Positions 41,623 to 53,604 of a stretch of 64,000 nt of DNA are shown piece by piece; position 1 is the first letter of the stretch; each line of letters starts with the position of its first letter. This DNA is from Legionella bozemanae (lineage in GTDB: Bacteria; Pseudomonadota; Gammaproteobacteria; Legionellales; Legionellaceae). A model generated the notes under the pieces. It worked only from the letters and a program-made list of their open reading frames with translations. It was not told the origin of the DNA and ran no database searches. The position numbers and the translations under genes were made by a program. The DNA is taken from assembly GCF_001648595.1 (NCBI RefSeq), contig NZ_LBAW01000013.1, positions 1-64,000 of the forward strand, in the 5' to 3' direction.

Positions 41623-42207
41623 ATGTTAAAACAAGGATGTTTTGCTGCACTACTTGCTTTCGCTCTCCTATGCTTATCCGGTTGTATGGGCAGCATATGG
41701 ACAGGCGCCACTATGGTTTACAATCGACATAATGTCTATAAAAAACTGGATGATTACAGTTTATACATTAAAGTAAATAATGCGATAATGGTTGATAATG
41801 CTTTTAAGAACACTGAAAGCGTTATTGATATCGCAATTTTCAACGGCGATGTTTTAGTAGCAGGACATGTCCCTACCGCTGAAATGCAAATGGAATTAAG
41901 CCAGCGTTTAGCCAAAGTAAGGGGTTATAGACGTTTGTTTAATCAAGTCAAAGTGAGTGCTTTGGAGTCTAATACAGTACAAGACAGTTGGATAACGACT
42001 AAAATTCGCAGCCAAATTTTTGCTGATGATTCTATTGATCCTAATGCATTCAAAATAGTTACTTCAGACCGAGTTGTATATTTGATGGGCGATGTCCGTA
42101 AGGAACAAGCAGAAAAAGTAATTAATATGGCAAGGCGAACAAATGATGTCGTGCGGGTAGTAAAAATTCTTAAGTATTATACTTATCAGGATAATTCCGT
42201 AGGGTAA
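41623..42207 (+). CDS. Second BON-domain lipoprotein, tandem paralog
   Basis: A 194-residue lipoprotein with lipobox Cys21 (CLSGC) and two BON domains; shared features with the preceding gene include DSWIT and VVYLMG. It begins 5 bases after it. The enterobacterial operon has one such gene, so this is a tandem duplication. It is the last gene of the operon. Confidence 0.88.
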   Translation: MLKQGCFAALLAFALLCLSGCMGSIWTGATMVYNRHNVYKKLDDYSLYIKVNNAIMVDNAFKNTESVIDIAIFNGDVLVAGHVPTAEMQMELSQRLAKVRGYRRLFNQVKVSALESNTVQDSWITTKIRSQIFADDSIDPNAFKIVTSDRVVYLMGDVRKEQAEKVINMARRTNDVVRVVKILKYYTYQDNSVG

Positions 42208-42298
42208 TAGTGTACCTCAGTAATTATTAACCAATAGAGTTCTTGCATAACATAACTATTTGTATTAATCCCTTGCTTCAGTTGAATTAATTTTAAGT

Positions 42299-42328
42299 AA
42301 AAATCAGCTGCTTTTATAAGGCAGCTGA
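42299..42328 (-). terminator. Terminator of the leftward gene at 42376
   Basis: On the leftward strand TCAGCTGC pairs with GCAGCTGA across a 9-base loop and is followed by TTTTT. It lies 48 bases beyond the stop codon. Confidence 0.65.
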
Positions 42329-42375
42329 CTATTTGCTCTATAATATGATTCTTAAGCAATGGGGAATATTCGAAT

Positions 42376-42843
42376 TTACTTGCGTAGAATCATAGAAGCA
42401 CCCATATCATGATCCAGGTCAGGGTCATTTGTTTTAAAGAACGCGCTATTATTAAAGTTTAAGAACATGCTTAAATTAACAAAAGGTTTTTTCGCACTAT
42501 TATACATATAAGTAAAAGTCCCAATACCTGCAGGAAGTTTATCTTCTACCGTGGTTTGGCGTATTTCCCAGGGGCCGCCATCCATAAGTGAATACCCAGT
42601 CTCTTCCTTGTAAGCAATTAATTTCTTAAAATCATCATCTGTGAAATGAAAAGAAATTTGATTGTTTATAATCTGCACTTCACCTACCTTTTTAATTATA
42701 CGTCTGCTAGTTGGAGCTACTTGCTCTCCTAAATAGATAGCCTCGCCATTGATAAAGTAAGGGGTACCATTCTCACTAATGTTTCCACGAATACATAGCA
42801 TAACTCGGCTACCCTCTTTAGCTCTAGCATGTAAAAAAAACAT
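42376..42843 (-). CDS. Unknown 155-residue protein
   Basis: A soluble protein, probably mostly beta-strand in the first 100 residues, with no recognised domain or signal peptide. The C-terminus reads DPDLDHDMGASMILRK. GGAGAG lies 5 bases before the ATG at 42843 and a T-tract terminator follows, so it is likely a real single-gene unit. Confidence 0.65.
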   Translation of the reverse strand: MFFLHARAKEGSRVMLCIRGNISENGTPYFINGEAIYLGEQVAPTSRRIIKKVGEVQIINNQISFHFTDDDFKKLIAYKEETGYSLMDGGPWEIRQTTVEDKLPAGIGTFTYMYNSAKKPFVNLSMFLNFNNSAFFKTNDPDLDHDMGASMILRK

Positions 42844-43229
42844 TTAAACTCTCCAAATTAATAAAATAGTTGCTAAATTTATTTTCTTAGCTTGAAAAAG
42901 AACACTGAGTGATAAATAGCGATCAATTAGGATCCATGATCGGTATTATGAAAATAAGTGTTCGGAATGGATGTAATGTTACAATTTCGGTGGTTTATCA
43001 TTACTCCAACATTAGGGAATTTTGAAACAGCGCAATATTATATAACTTATTGGTATATAACAATAAATTTAAACTGAGCTAATATTTTTAAGCTAGCTTA
43101 TCCATCAATATCCTCTTTCGGATTGGACGTAAAGGAACATAGAGATTCGTGGATTTGGTGTAAAAAAGGTTTTCTCAACGTGTGACTCATGGCGAATTTT
43201 GAATTCACCTATCAGAATAATTTAAGGTG
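42844..43229. other. Intergenic gap
   Basis: About 390 bases of A+T-rich sequence upstream of the 155-residue gene. It must contain that gene's promoter. No reading frame with coding character or repeat is seen. Confidence 0.35.
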
Positions 43230-43283
43230 GTCCTAAAAAAAGCGTTTGCTCAATAACATACATCCAATCGCTTTTTTTAGGAC
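43230..43283. terminator. Bidirectional terminator, 15-bp perfect stem
   Basis: GTCCTAAAAAAAGCG pairs perfectly with CGCTTTTTTTAGGAC across a 24-base loop. The A/T runs in the stem would serve either strand. It ends 9 bases beyond the stop of the leftward gene at 43292. Confidence 0.7.
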
Positions 43284-43291
43284 GTATGTTT

Positions 43292-43543
43292 TTAATGGAA
43301 ACCTCCCTTATCGGGACGTTTTCGCATTTTCCTCAATTTAAATTGACGTAGCAATCCCGTAGAACCGTTTAACCCGTCTTCTTCTTCATTACTTAAGCCA
43401 TTACTTTGATTGCATGGGTGGGATCTACAGTGTTGACGATATTCAAGATGATGTTTGTTATGTTTATGATGTAACCCATCGCTATAACGAGCGAGCATTT
43501 TTTGCTGCAGACTGGCTGCAGTATGTTGGATCTTATCAGGCAT
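43292..43543 (-). CDS. Small His-rich unknown protein
   Basis: An 83-residue protein starting MPDKIQHTAASLQQK. The middle is rich in His, Lys and Asn (HHKHNKHHLEYRQH), followed by an acidic patch (SNEEEDGLNG) and a basic tail (LRKMRKRPDKGG). AAAGGA lies 6 bases before the ATG at 43543, and a perfect terminator follows. The His cluster could bind metal. No family is recognised; a small effector or metal-binding protein are both possible. Confidence 0.6.
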   Translation of the reverse strand: MPDKIQHTAASLQQKMLARYSDGLHHKHNKHHLEYRQHCRSHPCNQSNGLSNEEEDGLNGSTGLLRQFKLRKMRKRPDKGGFH

Positions 43544-43731
43544 GTTTTTTCCTTTTGCGAGGTTAATAAACACTACTTATTACCCAAATGTGGCGATAAT
43601 AAGCTCCACACTTTAATTATAGACGCTAAAATCTATTCTAACTGGATTCAGAAGGGATTAAATGCAAATATAGAAGGGGGTTAAAGTACCTCCGGAGTAA
43701 AGTCGAAATAGTTCACTTAAGGAGAAAAAGA

Positions 43732-44172
43732 ATGAATTATTTGCACACGATGGTGCGAGTTACCGATTTGGACAAATCACTTGATTTTTATTGCAAGAAA
43801 TTGGGGTTGATTGAAGTCAATCGCATGGAGAATCAAAAAGGCCGATTTACCTTGGTATTCCTTGCAGCACCTAATGACTTAGAGCGAGCAAAACAACTTA
43901 AAACGCCATTGCTTGAACTTACTTATAACTGGGATCGTGAAGAGTATCAAGAAGGACGAAATTTTGGTCATTTAGCGTACCGTGTAGATAACATCTATGA
44001 GACATGCCAACGATTGAAAGATTCAGGGGTTGTCATTAATAGGCCTCCACGAGATGGATATATGGCATTTATTCGCTCTCCAGATAATATCTCCATAGAG
44101 TTGCTGCAAAAAGGAGAGCCTTTGCCCACTCAAGAACCCTGGGCGTCAGAGCCAAATGTAGGTCATTGGTAA
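43732..44172 (+). CDS. gloA: Glyoxalase I (lactoylglutathione lyase)
   Basis: A 146-residue VOC-superfamily enzyme that isomerises the methylglyoxal-glutathione hemithioacetal to lactoylglutathione. The metal ligands are H5, E62, H80 and E123, spaced as in the Ni/Zn enzymes. AAGGAG precedes the ATG. It is a single gene upstream of the atp operon. Confidence 0.96.
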   Translation: MNYLHTMVRVTDLDKSLDFYCKKLGLIEVNRMENQKGRFTLVFLAAPNDLERAKQLKTPLLELTYNWDREEYQEGRNFGHLAYRVDNIYETCQRLKDSGVVINRPPRDGYMAFIRSPDNISIELLQKGEPLPTQEPWASEPNVGHW

Positions 44173-44202
44173 TAAAGATTCTCGCATATATAAAATATAG
44201 CG

Positions 44203-44231
44203 TTGATTATTCATGCTGGTTGCTTTATAAT
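44203..44231 (+). promoter_or_regulatory. atp operon promoter
   Basis: TTGATT (44203-44208), a 17-base spacer and a perfect TATAAT (44226-44231), 27 bases before the atpI GTG. Confidence 0.75.
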
Positions 44232-44257
44232 TCGCGCGGTGAAACTTAGGTGAATAT

Positions 44258-45479
<1,222 letters not shown>

Positions 45480-45488
45480 CCGATTTAA

Positions 45489-45791
<303 letters not shown>

Positions 45792-45804
45792 TAACACATG
45801 ATCG

Positions 45805-45819
45805 GGGCGCGTGGCGCCC
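45805..45819 (+). promoter_or_regulatory. Intergenic hairpin after atpE
   Basis: GGGCGC-GTG-GCGCCC in the atpE-atpF gap, without a T-tract. A stable hairpin at this place could protect the upstream atpE message and so help set the high c-subunit ratio. Confidence 0.5.
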
Positions 45820-45841
45820 TAATTGTTCCAGGAGATAAACG

Positions 45842-46312
45842 GTGGAAATTAATTTAACATTAATCGTACAAATGCTCGTTTTCGCAGCTTTTGTTTTGTT
45901 TACCATGAAATTAGTATGGCCTCCACTAGCAAAAGCTATGGAAGAAAGACAAGACAAAATTGCTGATGGCCTAGCTGCTGCTGAACGTGGTCGCAAAGAA
46001 TTAGAGTTAGCACAACATCGCGTGAAAGATGAGTTAAAGCAAGCCAAAGTTCAATCGGCTGATATCATCGAAAAAGCGAATAAGCGTGCTGCGCAAATCA
46101 TTGAAGAAGCAAAAGAAACAGCAAAGCATGAAGCGCAAATGCAGGTAAAACTGGCACAAGAGCAATTGATGCAACAAATCAATCATGCAAAAGACGAGTT
46201 GCGTAAACAAGTCGCAAACTTAGCAATAACAGGTGCTGAGAAGATTTTGATGCGTGAAATAGATGCTAAGGCAAATACTGCATTATTAGATAACTTGATA
46301 GAAGAGATTTAA
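45842..46312 (+). CDS. atpF: ATP synthase F0 subunit b
   Basis: A 156-residue peripheral-stalk subunit: one N-terminal membrane helix ([18 protein letters not shown]), then a long charged coiled coil. It starts with GTG after a GGAG-type site. Confidence 0.97.
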   Translation: MEINLTLIVQMLVFAAFVLFTMKLVWPPLAKAMEERQDKIADGLAAAERGRKELELAQHRVKDELKQAKVQSADIIEKANKRAAQIIEEAKETAKHEAQMQVKLAQEQLMQQINHAKDELRKQVANLAITGAEKILMREIDAKANTALLDNLIEEI

Positions 46313-46313
46313 A

Positions 46314-46856
46314 ATGTCTGATAGTACCACCATAGCCAGACCCTATGCCAAGGCAATTTTTGAATATGCCTTAGGGGAAAAAGAATTAGCTGAGTGGTCA
46401 GCACATTTGAGAAATCTTGCACAAGCAGTGTTGACACCTGAGGCTGAAAAATTTATTGCAAATCCAGCAACGACTGTTACGCAACATATTGAGTTGTTGG
46501 AGGCAGCAAGCGGTGCAAAATCAAAAGAAAACAAGCCATTAAATAATTTAATCGCATTAGTGGCTACCAATAAAAGATTGATATTGCTCCCTGAAATTTA
46601 TGCACTCTATGAAGCACATCGGGCAGAGCAAGAAAAAACTCTGAGCGTTGATGTAAGCAGTTATTCTGATTTATCAAGTGCACAACAACAGCGATTAATT
46701 GAATCATTAAGTCAGCGCTTACAGCGCAAGGTCTCGTTAAAAATCAGTATTGATCCTTCCTTGCTTGGTGGAGCAATAATTCGAGCGGGCGATTTAGTTA
46801 TAGATGGTTCAGTTCGTGGCAAGCTTAATAAGCTTAGCACTGAATTGGCCGCATAA
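46314..46856 (+). CDS. atpH: ATP synthase F1 subunit delta
   Basis: A 180-residue subunit that joins the b-dimer to the top of F1. Typical start [15 protein letters not shown] and C-terminal [20 protein letters not shown]. One base after atpF. Confidence 0.97.
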   Translation: MSDSTTIARPYAKAIFEYALGEKELAEWSAHLRNLAQAVLTPEAEKFIANPATTVTQHIELLEAASGAKSKENKPLNNLIALVATNKRLILLPEIYALYEAHRAEQEKTLSVDVSSYSDLSSAQQQRLIESLSQRLQRKVSLKISIDPSLLGGAIIRAGDLVIDGSVRGKLNKLSTELAA

Positions 46857-46873
46857 ATTAGAGGATAGTTTCC

Positions 46874-48427
46874 ATGTCAGAACAAGTAGCGTTAAATCCT
46901 TCTGAAATCAGTGAATTAATCAGAAAGAAAATAGAACACTTTAGTGTAGTATCGGAAGCACGAAATGAAGGTACTATTGTCAGTTTGAAAGACGGTGTTG
47001 TGAGCTTACATGGCCTAGAAGATGTAATGGCTGGTGAAATGATCGAGTTTCCAGGCGGCGTTTATGGCCTAGCTCTTAACCTTGAAAGAGATTCAGTAGG
47101 CGCAGTTGTTCTTGGTGAATATTCTTCTTTAGCTGAAGGCCAAAAAGGTAAATGTACTGGTCGTATTCTTGAAGTTCCAGTTGGAAAAGGTCTGCTAGGA
47201 CGTGTTGTTGATGCTTTAGGTAATCCAATTGATGGTAAAGGACCTATTGATGCAGCCGGCATGTCGCCAATTGAAAAAGTTGCTCCTGGTGTTATTGCAC
47301 GTAAATCAGTAGATCAACCTGTACAAACAGGATTGAAAGCGATTGATGCCATGATTCCAGTTGGACGCGGACAGCGCGAGCTTATCATTGGTGACCGTCA
47401 AACAGGAAAAACAGCAATCGCAATTGATGCGATTATTAACCAGAAAGGTACTGGCGTTAAATGCGTTTATGTAGCAGTCGGCCAAAAAGCGTCATCTGTT
47501 GCTGCAATAGTACGTAAGCTCGAAGAACATGGTGCTTTAGAACACACAATCGTTGTTGTTGCTGGTGCTTCTGATTCAGCTGCGTTGCAATTTATTGCAC
47601 CTTATGCTGGCTGTACCATGGGTGAATACTTCATGGAGCGAGGCGAAGATGCATTGATTGTTTATGATGACTTAACTAAGCAAGCCTGGGCCTATCGACA
47701 AATTTCATTGTTGTTAAGAAGACCACCTGGCCGTGAAGCTTATCCTGGTGATATTTTCTATTTACATTCTCGTTTGTTAGAAAGAGCTGCACGTATTAAT
47801 GCTGCCGAAGTAGAAAAACTGACTAATGGCGAAGTTAAAGGAAAAACAGGATCATTAACTGCATTGCCAATTATTGAAACTCAAGCTGGTGACGTATCCG
47901 CGTTCGTTCCAACAAACGTTATTTCCATTACCGACGGTCAGATTTTCCTTGATGTTGATTTATTCAACTCAGGTGTGCGTCCAGCAATTAACTCTGGTCT
48001 TTCTGTATCGCGGGTCGGTGGTGCGGCACAAACAAAAATCATGAAAAAATTGGGTGGTGGTACTCGTTTGGCACTGGCTCAATTCCGTGAATTGGAAGCG
48101 TTTTCGCAATTTGCTTCTGACCTTGATGATGCAACACGTAAGCAGTTAGAGCGTGGTCAGCGTATTACAGAGCTGATGAAACAAAAACAATATTCTCCAT
48201 TGTCTGTCGCAGAAATGGGTACCGCATTGTTTGTTGTTGAAAAAGGTTATTTAGATGATGTACCTGTAAATGAAGTGGCAGCGTTTGAAGCATCATTACA
48301 TGACTACATGCGTAGCTCTCATCCTGATCTGTTACAACTGATCAACGAAGAAGGCGCTTACGATAATGACATTGAAGCAAAATTGAAAAAAGCTGTAGAA
48401 GACTTTAAGCTTACAGCAAGTTGGTAA
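46874..48427 (+). CDS. atpA: ATP synthase F1 subunit alpha
   Basis: A 517-residue non-catalytic nucleotide-binding subunit. P-loop GDRQTGKTA; alpha/beta signature region around [14 protein letters not shown]. Confidence 0.99.
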   Translation: MSEQVALNPSEISELIRKKIEHFSVVSEARNEGTIVSLKDGVVSLHGLEDVMAGEMIEFPGGVYGLALNLERDSVGAVVLGEYSSLAEGQKGKCTGRILEVPVGKGLLGRVVDALGNPIDGKGPIDAAGMSPIEKVAPGVIARKSVDQPVQTGLKAIDAMIPVGRGQRELIIGDRQTGKTAIAIDAIINQKGTGVKCVYVAVGQKASSVAAIVRKLEEHGALEHTIVVVAGASDSAALQFIAPYAGCTMGEYFMERGEDALIVYDDLTKQAWAYRQISLLLRRPPGREAYPGDIFYLHSRLLERAARINAAEVEKLTNGEVKGKTGSLTALPIIETQAGDVSAFVPTNVISITDGQIFLDVDLFNSGVRPAINSGLSVSRVGGAAQTKIMKKLGGGTRLALAQFRELEAFSQFASDLDDATRKQLERGQRITELMKQKQYSPLSVAEMGTALFVVEKGYLDDVPVNEVAAFEASLHDYMRSSHPDLLQLINEEGAYDNDIEAKLKKAVEDFKLTASW

Positions 48428-48451
48428 GTCAATTTAAGGCGAAGTAAGATT

Positions 48452-50706
<2,255 letters not shown>

Positions 50707-50717
50707 GGTAAGCAAAT

Positions 50718-51140
50718 ATGACTAGAACAACGCACTTAGATATTGTTAGTGCTGAACATGAAATATTTTCCGGTTTGGTTGAGATGGTTGTTGCAACTGG
50801 AGAATTAGGCGAGATAGGCGTTACAGCCGGTCATGCCCCTTTGCTTACAGTTCTGAAACCAGGTGAAGTGCGACTCACTTTACCTGGCGGTCACCAAGAA
50901 ATTTACTACGTTCAAGGTGGAATGCTGGAAGTTCAACCTAATAATGTCACTATTCTTGCTGATGTCGCTGAGCGTGCTGAGCATCTTGATGAAGCAGCTG
51001 CACTTGCTGCAAAAGCGCAAGCTGAAGCCGCAATGGCTGGCAAAGGTGGTGAAATGGATTATTCAGTCGCCACTGCGGAATTGGCACGTGCTGTTGCCCA
51101 AATCCGAGCGATTCAAAAAGTCAGGAAAATGGTTAAGTAG
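50718..51140 (+). CDS. atpC: ATP synthase F1 subunit epsilon
   Basis: A 140-residue subunit with the N-terminal beta-sandwich (GELGEIGVTAGHAPLLT) and C-terminal helical hairpin that can inhibit hydrolysis. It is the last gene of the operon. Confidence 0.97.
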   Translation: MTRTTHLDIVSAEHEIFSGLVEMVVATGELGEIGVTAGHAPLLTVLKPGEVRLTLPGGHQEIYYVQGGMLEVQPNNVTILADVAERAEHLDEAAALAAKAQAEAAMAGKGGEMDYSVATAELARAVAQIRAIQKVRKMVK

Positions 51141-51153
51141 TACTCTTATATTT

Positions 51154-51194
51154 TAGAGTTTCTTTCTTCATTCTTTTATGTGAAAGGAACTCTA
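51154..51194 (+). terminator. Possible atp operon terminator
   Basis: A 13-bp stem (TAGAGTTTCTTTC with GAAAGGAACTCTA, one G-T pair) starts 13 bases after the atpC stop. It lacks a T-tract after the stem. Confidence 0.45.
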
Positions 51195-51313
51195 ACTCAA
51201 AAACTAATATCTTTTTATCACTATTGAGACGCTCTTTATTAATGAGGCAGCCACTAAGAGAGCAAATAACTCTTCAGTCGGTTGGGTTCTTCTCACTAAT
51301 GGCAATTGCCCAG

Positions 51314-52882
51314 TCAAAAATTCTTACCAGTCAGTATCTTTTCACTTTCACTTTCCTGCAGTTCATTTTTAGCGGCAGAAAGTTTATCTTTTATTATCTT
51401 AAAATGAGAGTGATTATAAGTAATTCCACTGTGCATTAAATCAGTAAATTTATGTAAGAAAATACCAGCCTTAAGGCTCAATTTAACAGGCTGGTGTTCC
51501 TTTTTATCAAGGACTGCCTTGGCAGTTTCTGAAAAAGGAACGCCATGAGTTTGTAACTGACGTAATAAATACAAATCAGCTCTCTCAACTGCAGAAACAC
51601 TCATAGAAATTGTTTTTAAATATTCTGGTGGAATACTTTTAATAAAATAGGCTACCATGTAGGGTTGATTTTGTTTAATGGATTCCAGTAAATATTCCAT
51701 ATTTTTTTCAACACTCAAAGGCTGTTTTTTAATAACTAATCGTTCAACAAGCAGCCTGACACATGCAGTACTTCCGCTGTGAATAGCATGAGGGATTGCT
51801 TTATGCAGTTCATCAGCCCCTAGCCCAGATATCCCATAATAATTCATTACTTTTTTAAGTAGATTAGGATTACCGCCCTTCGCCGCCGCTTGAATTACTT
51901 GAGTCGGGTTATTAAATGGCAAAGCTTTTTTCAGCAGAAATAACTGGTCATAAGTTTTTTCCCGTCCATGGGCTAAAGCATCAATAAATAAAGTGGCAAA
52001 AGTTGCTGAATCCTTATTGTTGCCCAGTAAAGCTGCCAAAGCATCTGGGTTATTATTTACAACAGCAATCCTTGCCGCCTGAAGATCTTTATCTTTTGCA
52101 CCGAGTTCTAGTAAATGCTGAATCACAGAGGCATCATTAATTTCAGCTGCTTTTCTCAGAGTATTAAATACTCCACCAAAATGAGAAACAGCCACATCAT
52201 CAATATTTTTTTGCGTTAAATAATGATCATAAAGTTCAGAAATTTTAGGGAAAATTCGAGGTTCGTTGTTTTCTGGATGGCGAATGACACTAATTGTCAT
52301 TCCTAAAGCGCCCCCTTTCTGATATCTAAGTACATTATTATGTAACTCGGCAATCACCTCCCTTTCACTTGCAAACTCTTTTGTTCCTGACGAGTAATTG
52401 GGATCGTATACGACATATTTATTATCTTTCCTTCTAACTGACACGGCATGCATAGTACCGCCAATACGCATTACTTCATTTTGTTGCAACGCGAGTGTCT
52501 TAAAAATTTCTTCCCAATTTTTATCACTGGTCGTTATGGCAAAATCAAAGGAGGATTTCATCGGTTTATTATTGATAGTCAATGCGCGCATTGAATTGGC
52601 CTGACTTAACTCTTTATCAAATTGTTCAGGGAATAAAGTTAAAACCACATCATAGACAAATTGGTTTATATCAGATTCCATTGCAGAATCAGGGTTTTTC
52701 TTTACTATCTCTTCGAGTATCTTAAAAAATTGATTTTCCTTTCCTTCCAGAACATATTTTGCATACAAAGTCGCAAGACCGTTACAAACCCCTTCATTAT
52801 TCATTTGTACTGGCATATTATGCCATTTAAGATACAGATTTAATTTATCAATCACCTGCTTTTGATCAACACTCCGTTTCAT
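51314..52882 (-). CDS. Candidate Dot/Icm effector: papain-like cysteine protease domain plus ankyrin-like repeats
   Basis: A 522-residue soluble protein. The N-terminal domain has the order Cys-His-Asp of a clan CA protease: C33 in NNEGVCNGLATLY, H145 in RIGGTMHAVSVRR, and D160 in YVVYDPN, which also resembles YopT/C58-type enzymes. From about residue 225 to 400 there are ankyrin-like helix pairs (NTLRKAAEINDASVIQHLLELGA, split over two helices, and IQAAAKGGNPNLLKKVM). The C-terminus KNELQESESEKI is an E-block. The ATG at 52882 has GGAG 8 bases upstream. Host-protein cleavage after Dot/Icm delivery is the natural hypothesis; the substrate is unknown. Confidence 0.78.
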   Translation of the reverse strand: MKRSVDQKQVIDKLNLYLKWHNMPVQMNNEGVCNGLATLYAKYVLEGKENQFFKILEEIVKKNPDSAMESDINQFVYDVVLTLFPEQFDKELSQANSMRALTINNKPMKSSFDFAITTSDKNWEEIFKTLALQQNEVMRIGGTMHAVSVRRKDNKYVVYDPNYSSGTKEFASEREVIAELHNNVLRYQKGGALGMTISVIRHPENNEPRIFPKISELYDHYLTQKNIDDVAVSHFGGVFNTLRKAAEINDASVIQHLLELGAKDKDLQAARIAVVNNNPDALAALLGNNKDSATFATLFIDALAHGREKTYDQLFLLKKALPFNNPTQVIQAAAKGGNPNLLKKVMNYYGISGLGADELHKAIPHAIHSGSTACVRLLVERLVIKKQPLSVEKNMEYLLESIKQNQPYMVAYFIKSIPPEYLKTISMSVSAVERADLYLLRQLQTHGVPFSETAKAVLDKKEHQPVKLSLKAGIFLHKFTDLMHSGITYNHSHFKIIKDKLSAAKNELQESESEKILTGKNF

Positions 52883-53071
52883 AACCTTCGCTCCGATTTT
52901 AGTTCGCGTTGATCCCAACAACAAAAACTGTTAGTTTTCTCCCTAGCTTATTTATAAGTATATAACGTGACTATTACGTAAAACTTAACGTAGTCCAATT
53001 TTGAAATTTGGTGACGAAGCGATTAATTTGCTCTAAGCGTGTTGCCTAAAAAATACAAAAGACAGAGTTTG

Positions 53072-53257
53072 TTATTCATTTTTAATTGAATTGTTTGATT
53101 TAATTGGCCAAGCCGTTGATTTGTTAATAAAGTATGCCGCTCGTTCTGCTTGGAAGGGGTTATCTTTTGTTAAAGCAATTAATCTATCAAAAGTCTCTTT
53201 AAAGTTATCAATATTCGCGATGAACTGCTCATCACCGGAAATAAGGTAGCCTCCCAT
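53072..53257 (-). pseudogene. Possible remnant of a larger gene
   Basis: A 61-residue frame with coding-like character (ANIDNFKETFDRLIALTKDN, split for length, then AERAAYFINK) but no good ribosome binding site. It looks like the C-terminal piece of a helical Legionella protein. It could also be a small gene. Confidence 0.3.
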
Positions 53258-53394
53258 TAAATAATCTTTACTCTATTCAATATATATTGTCCTTTTTAAT
53301 GTTATTCATTGCGATGAGAAATGGTGTGAAAAAGCTATAATTTCTATGTTATTTACAAGGACTTAGCATTTTTATTCGATAATAATGCACAAAG
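53258..53394. other. Intergenic sequence
   Basis: Part of a 722-base gap between the protease/ankyrin gene and parC. Apart from the frame at 53072-53257 and the DnaA boxes at 53395-53508, I see nothing that can be named in the gap. Confidence 0.3.
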
Positions 53395-53508
53395 TTATCC
53401 ACAGGTGAAAAATGATTTAAAATAGGTTGATTTTAAAAGTTAATTAATTTTCAATAGGTTACGTTAAATATGGTAATCATCATGAAGAAATATACAAAGT
53501 TATTCACA
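53395..53508 (+). promoter_or_regulatory. Two exact DnaA boxes upstream of parC
   Basis: TTATCCACA at 53395-53403 and TTATTCACA at 53500-53508, same strand, both preceded by ACAAAG. They lie 97-210 bases before the parC start. Possible roles are DnaA control of parC, DnaA titration or an accessory origin element. Confidence 0.55.
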
Positions 53509-53604
53509 ATTTATAAGCTGTTCCTCTATATGACATCATAAGGACTCTGCTAAAATTACTTTGCAATAGAGCATCTCAATGGTTAAATAGTAATTATTAA
53601 TTTC

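Noticed and set aside
42376..43543. Toxin-antitoxin pair from the two small leftward genes
   Set aside because: They are about 450 bases apart, each with its own terminator, and neither resembles a known toxin or antitoxin.
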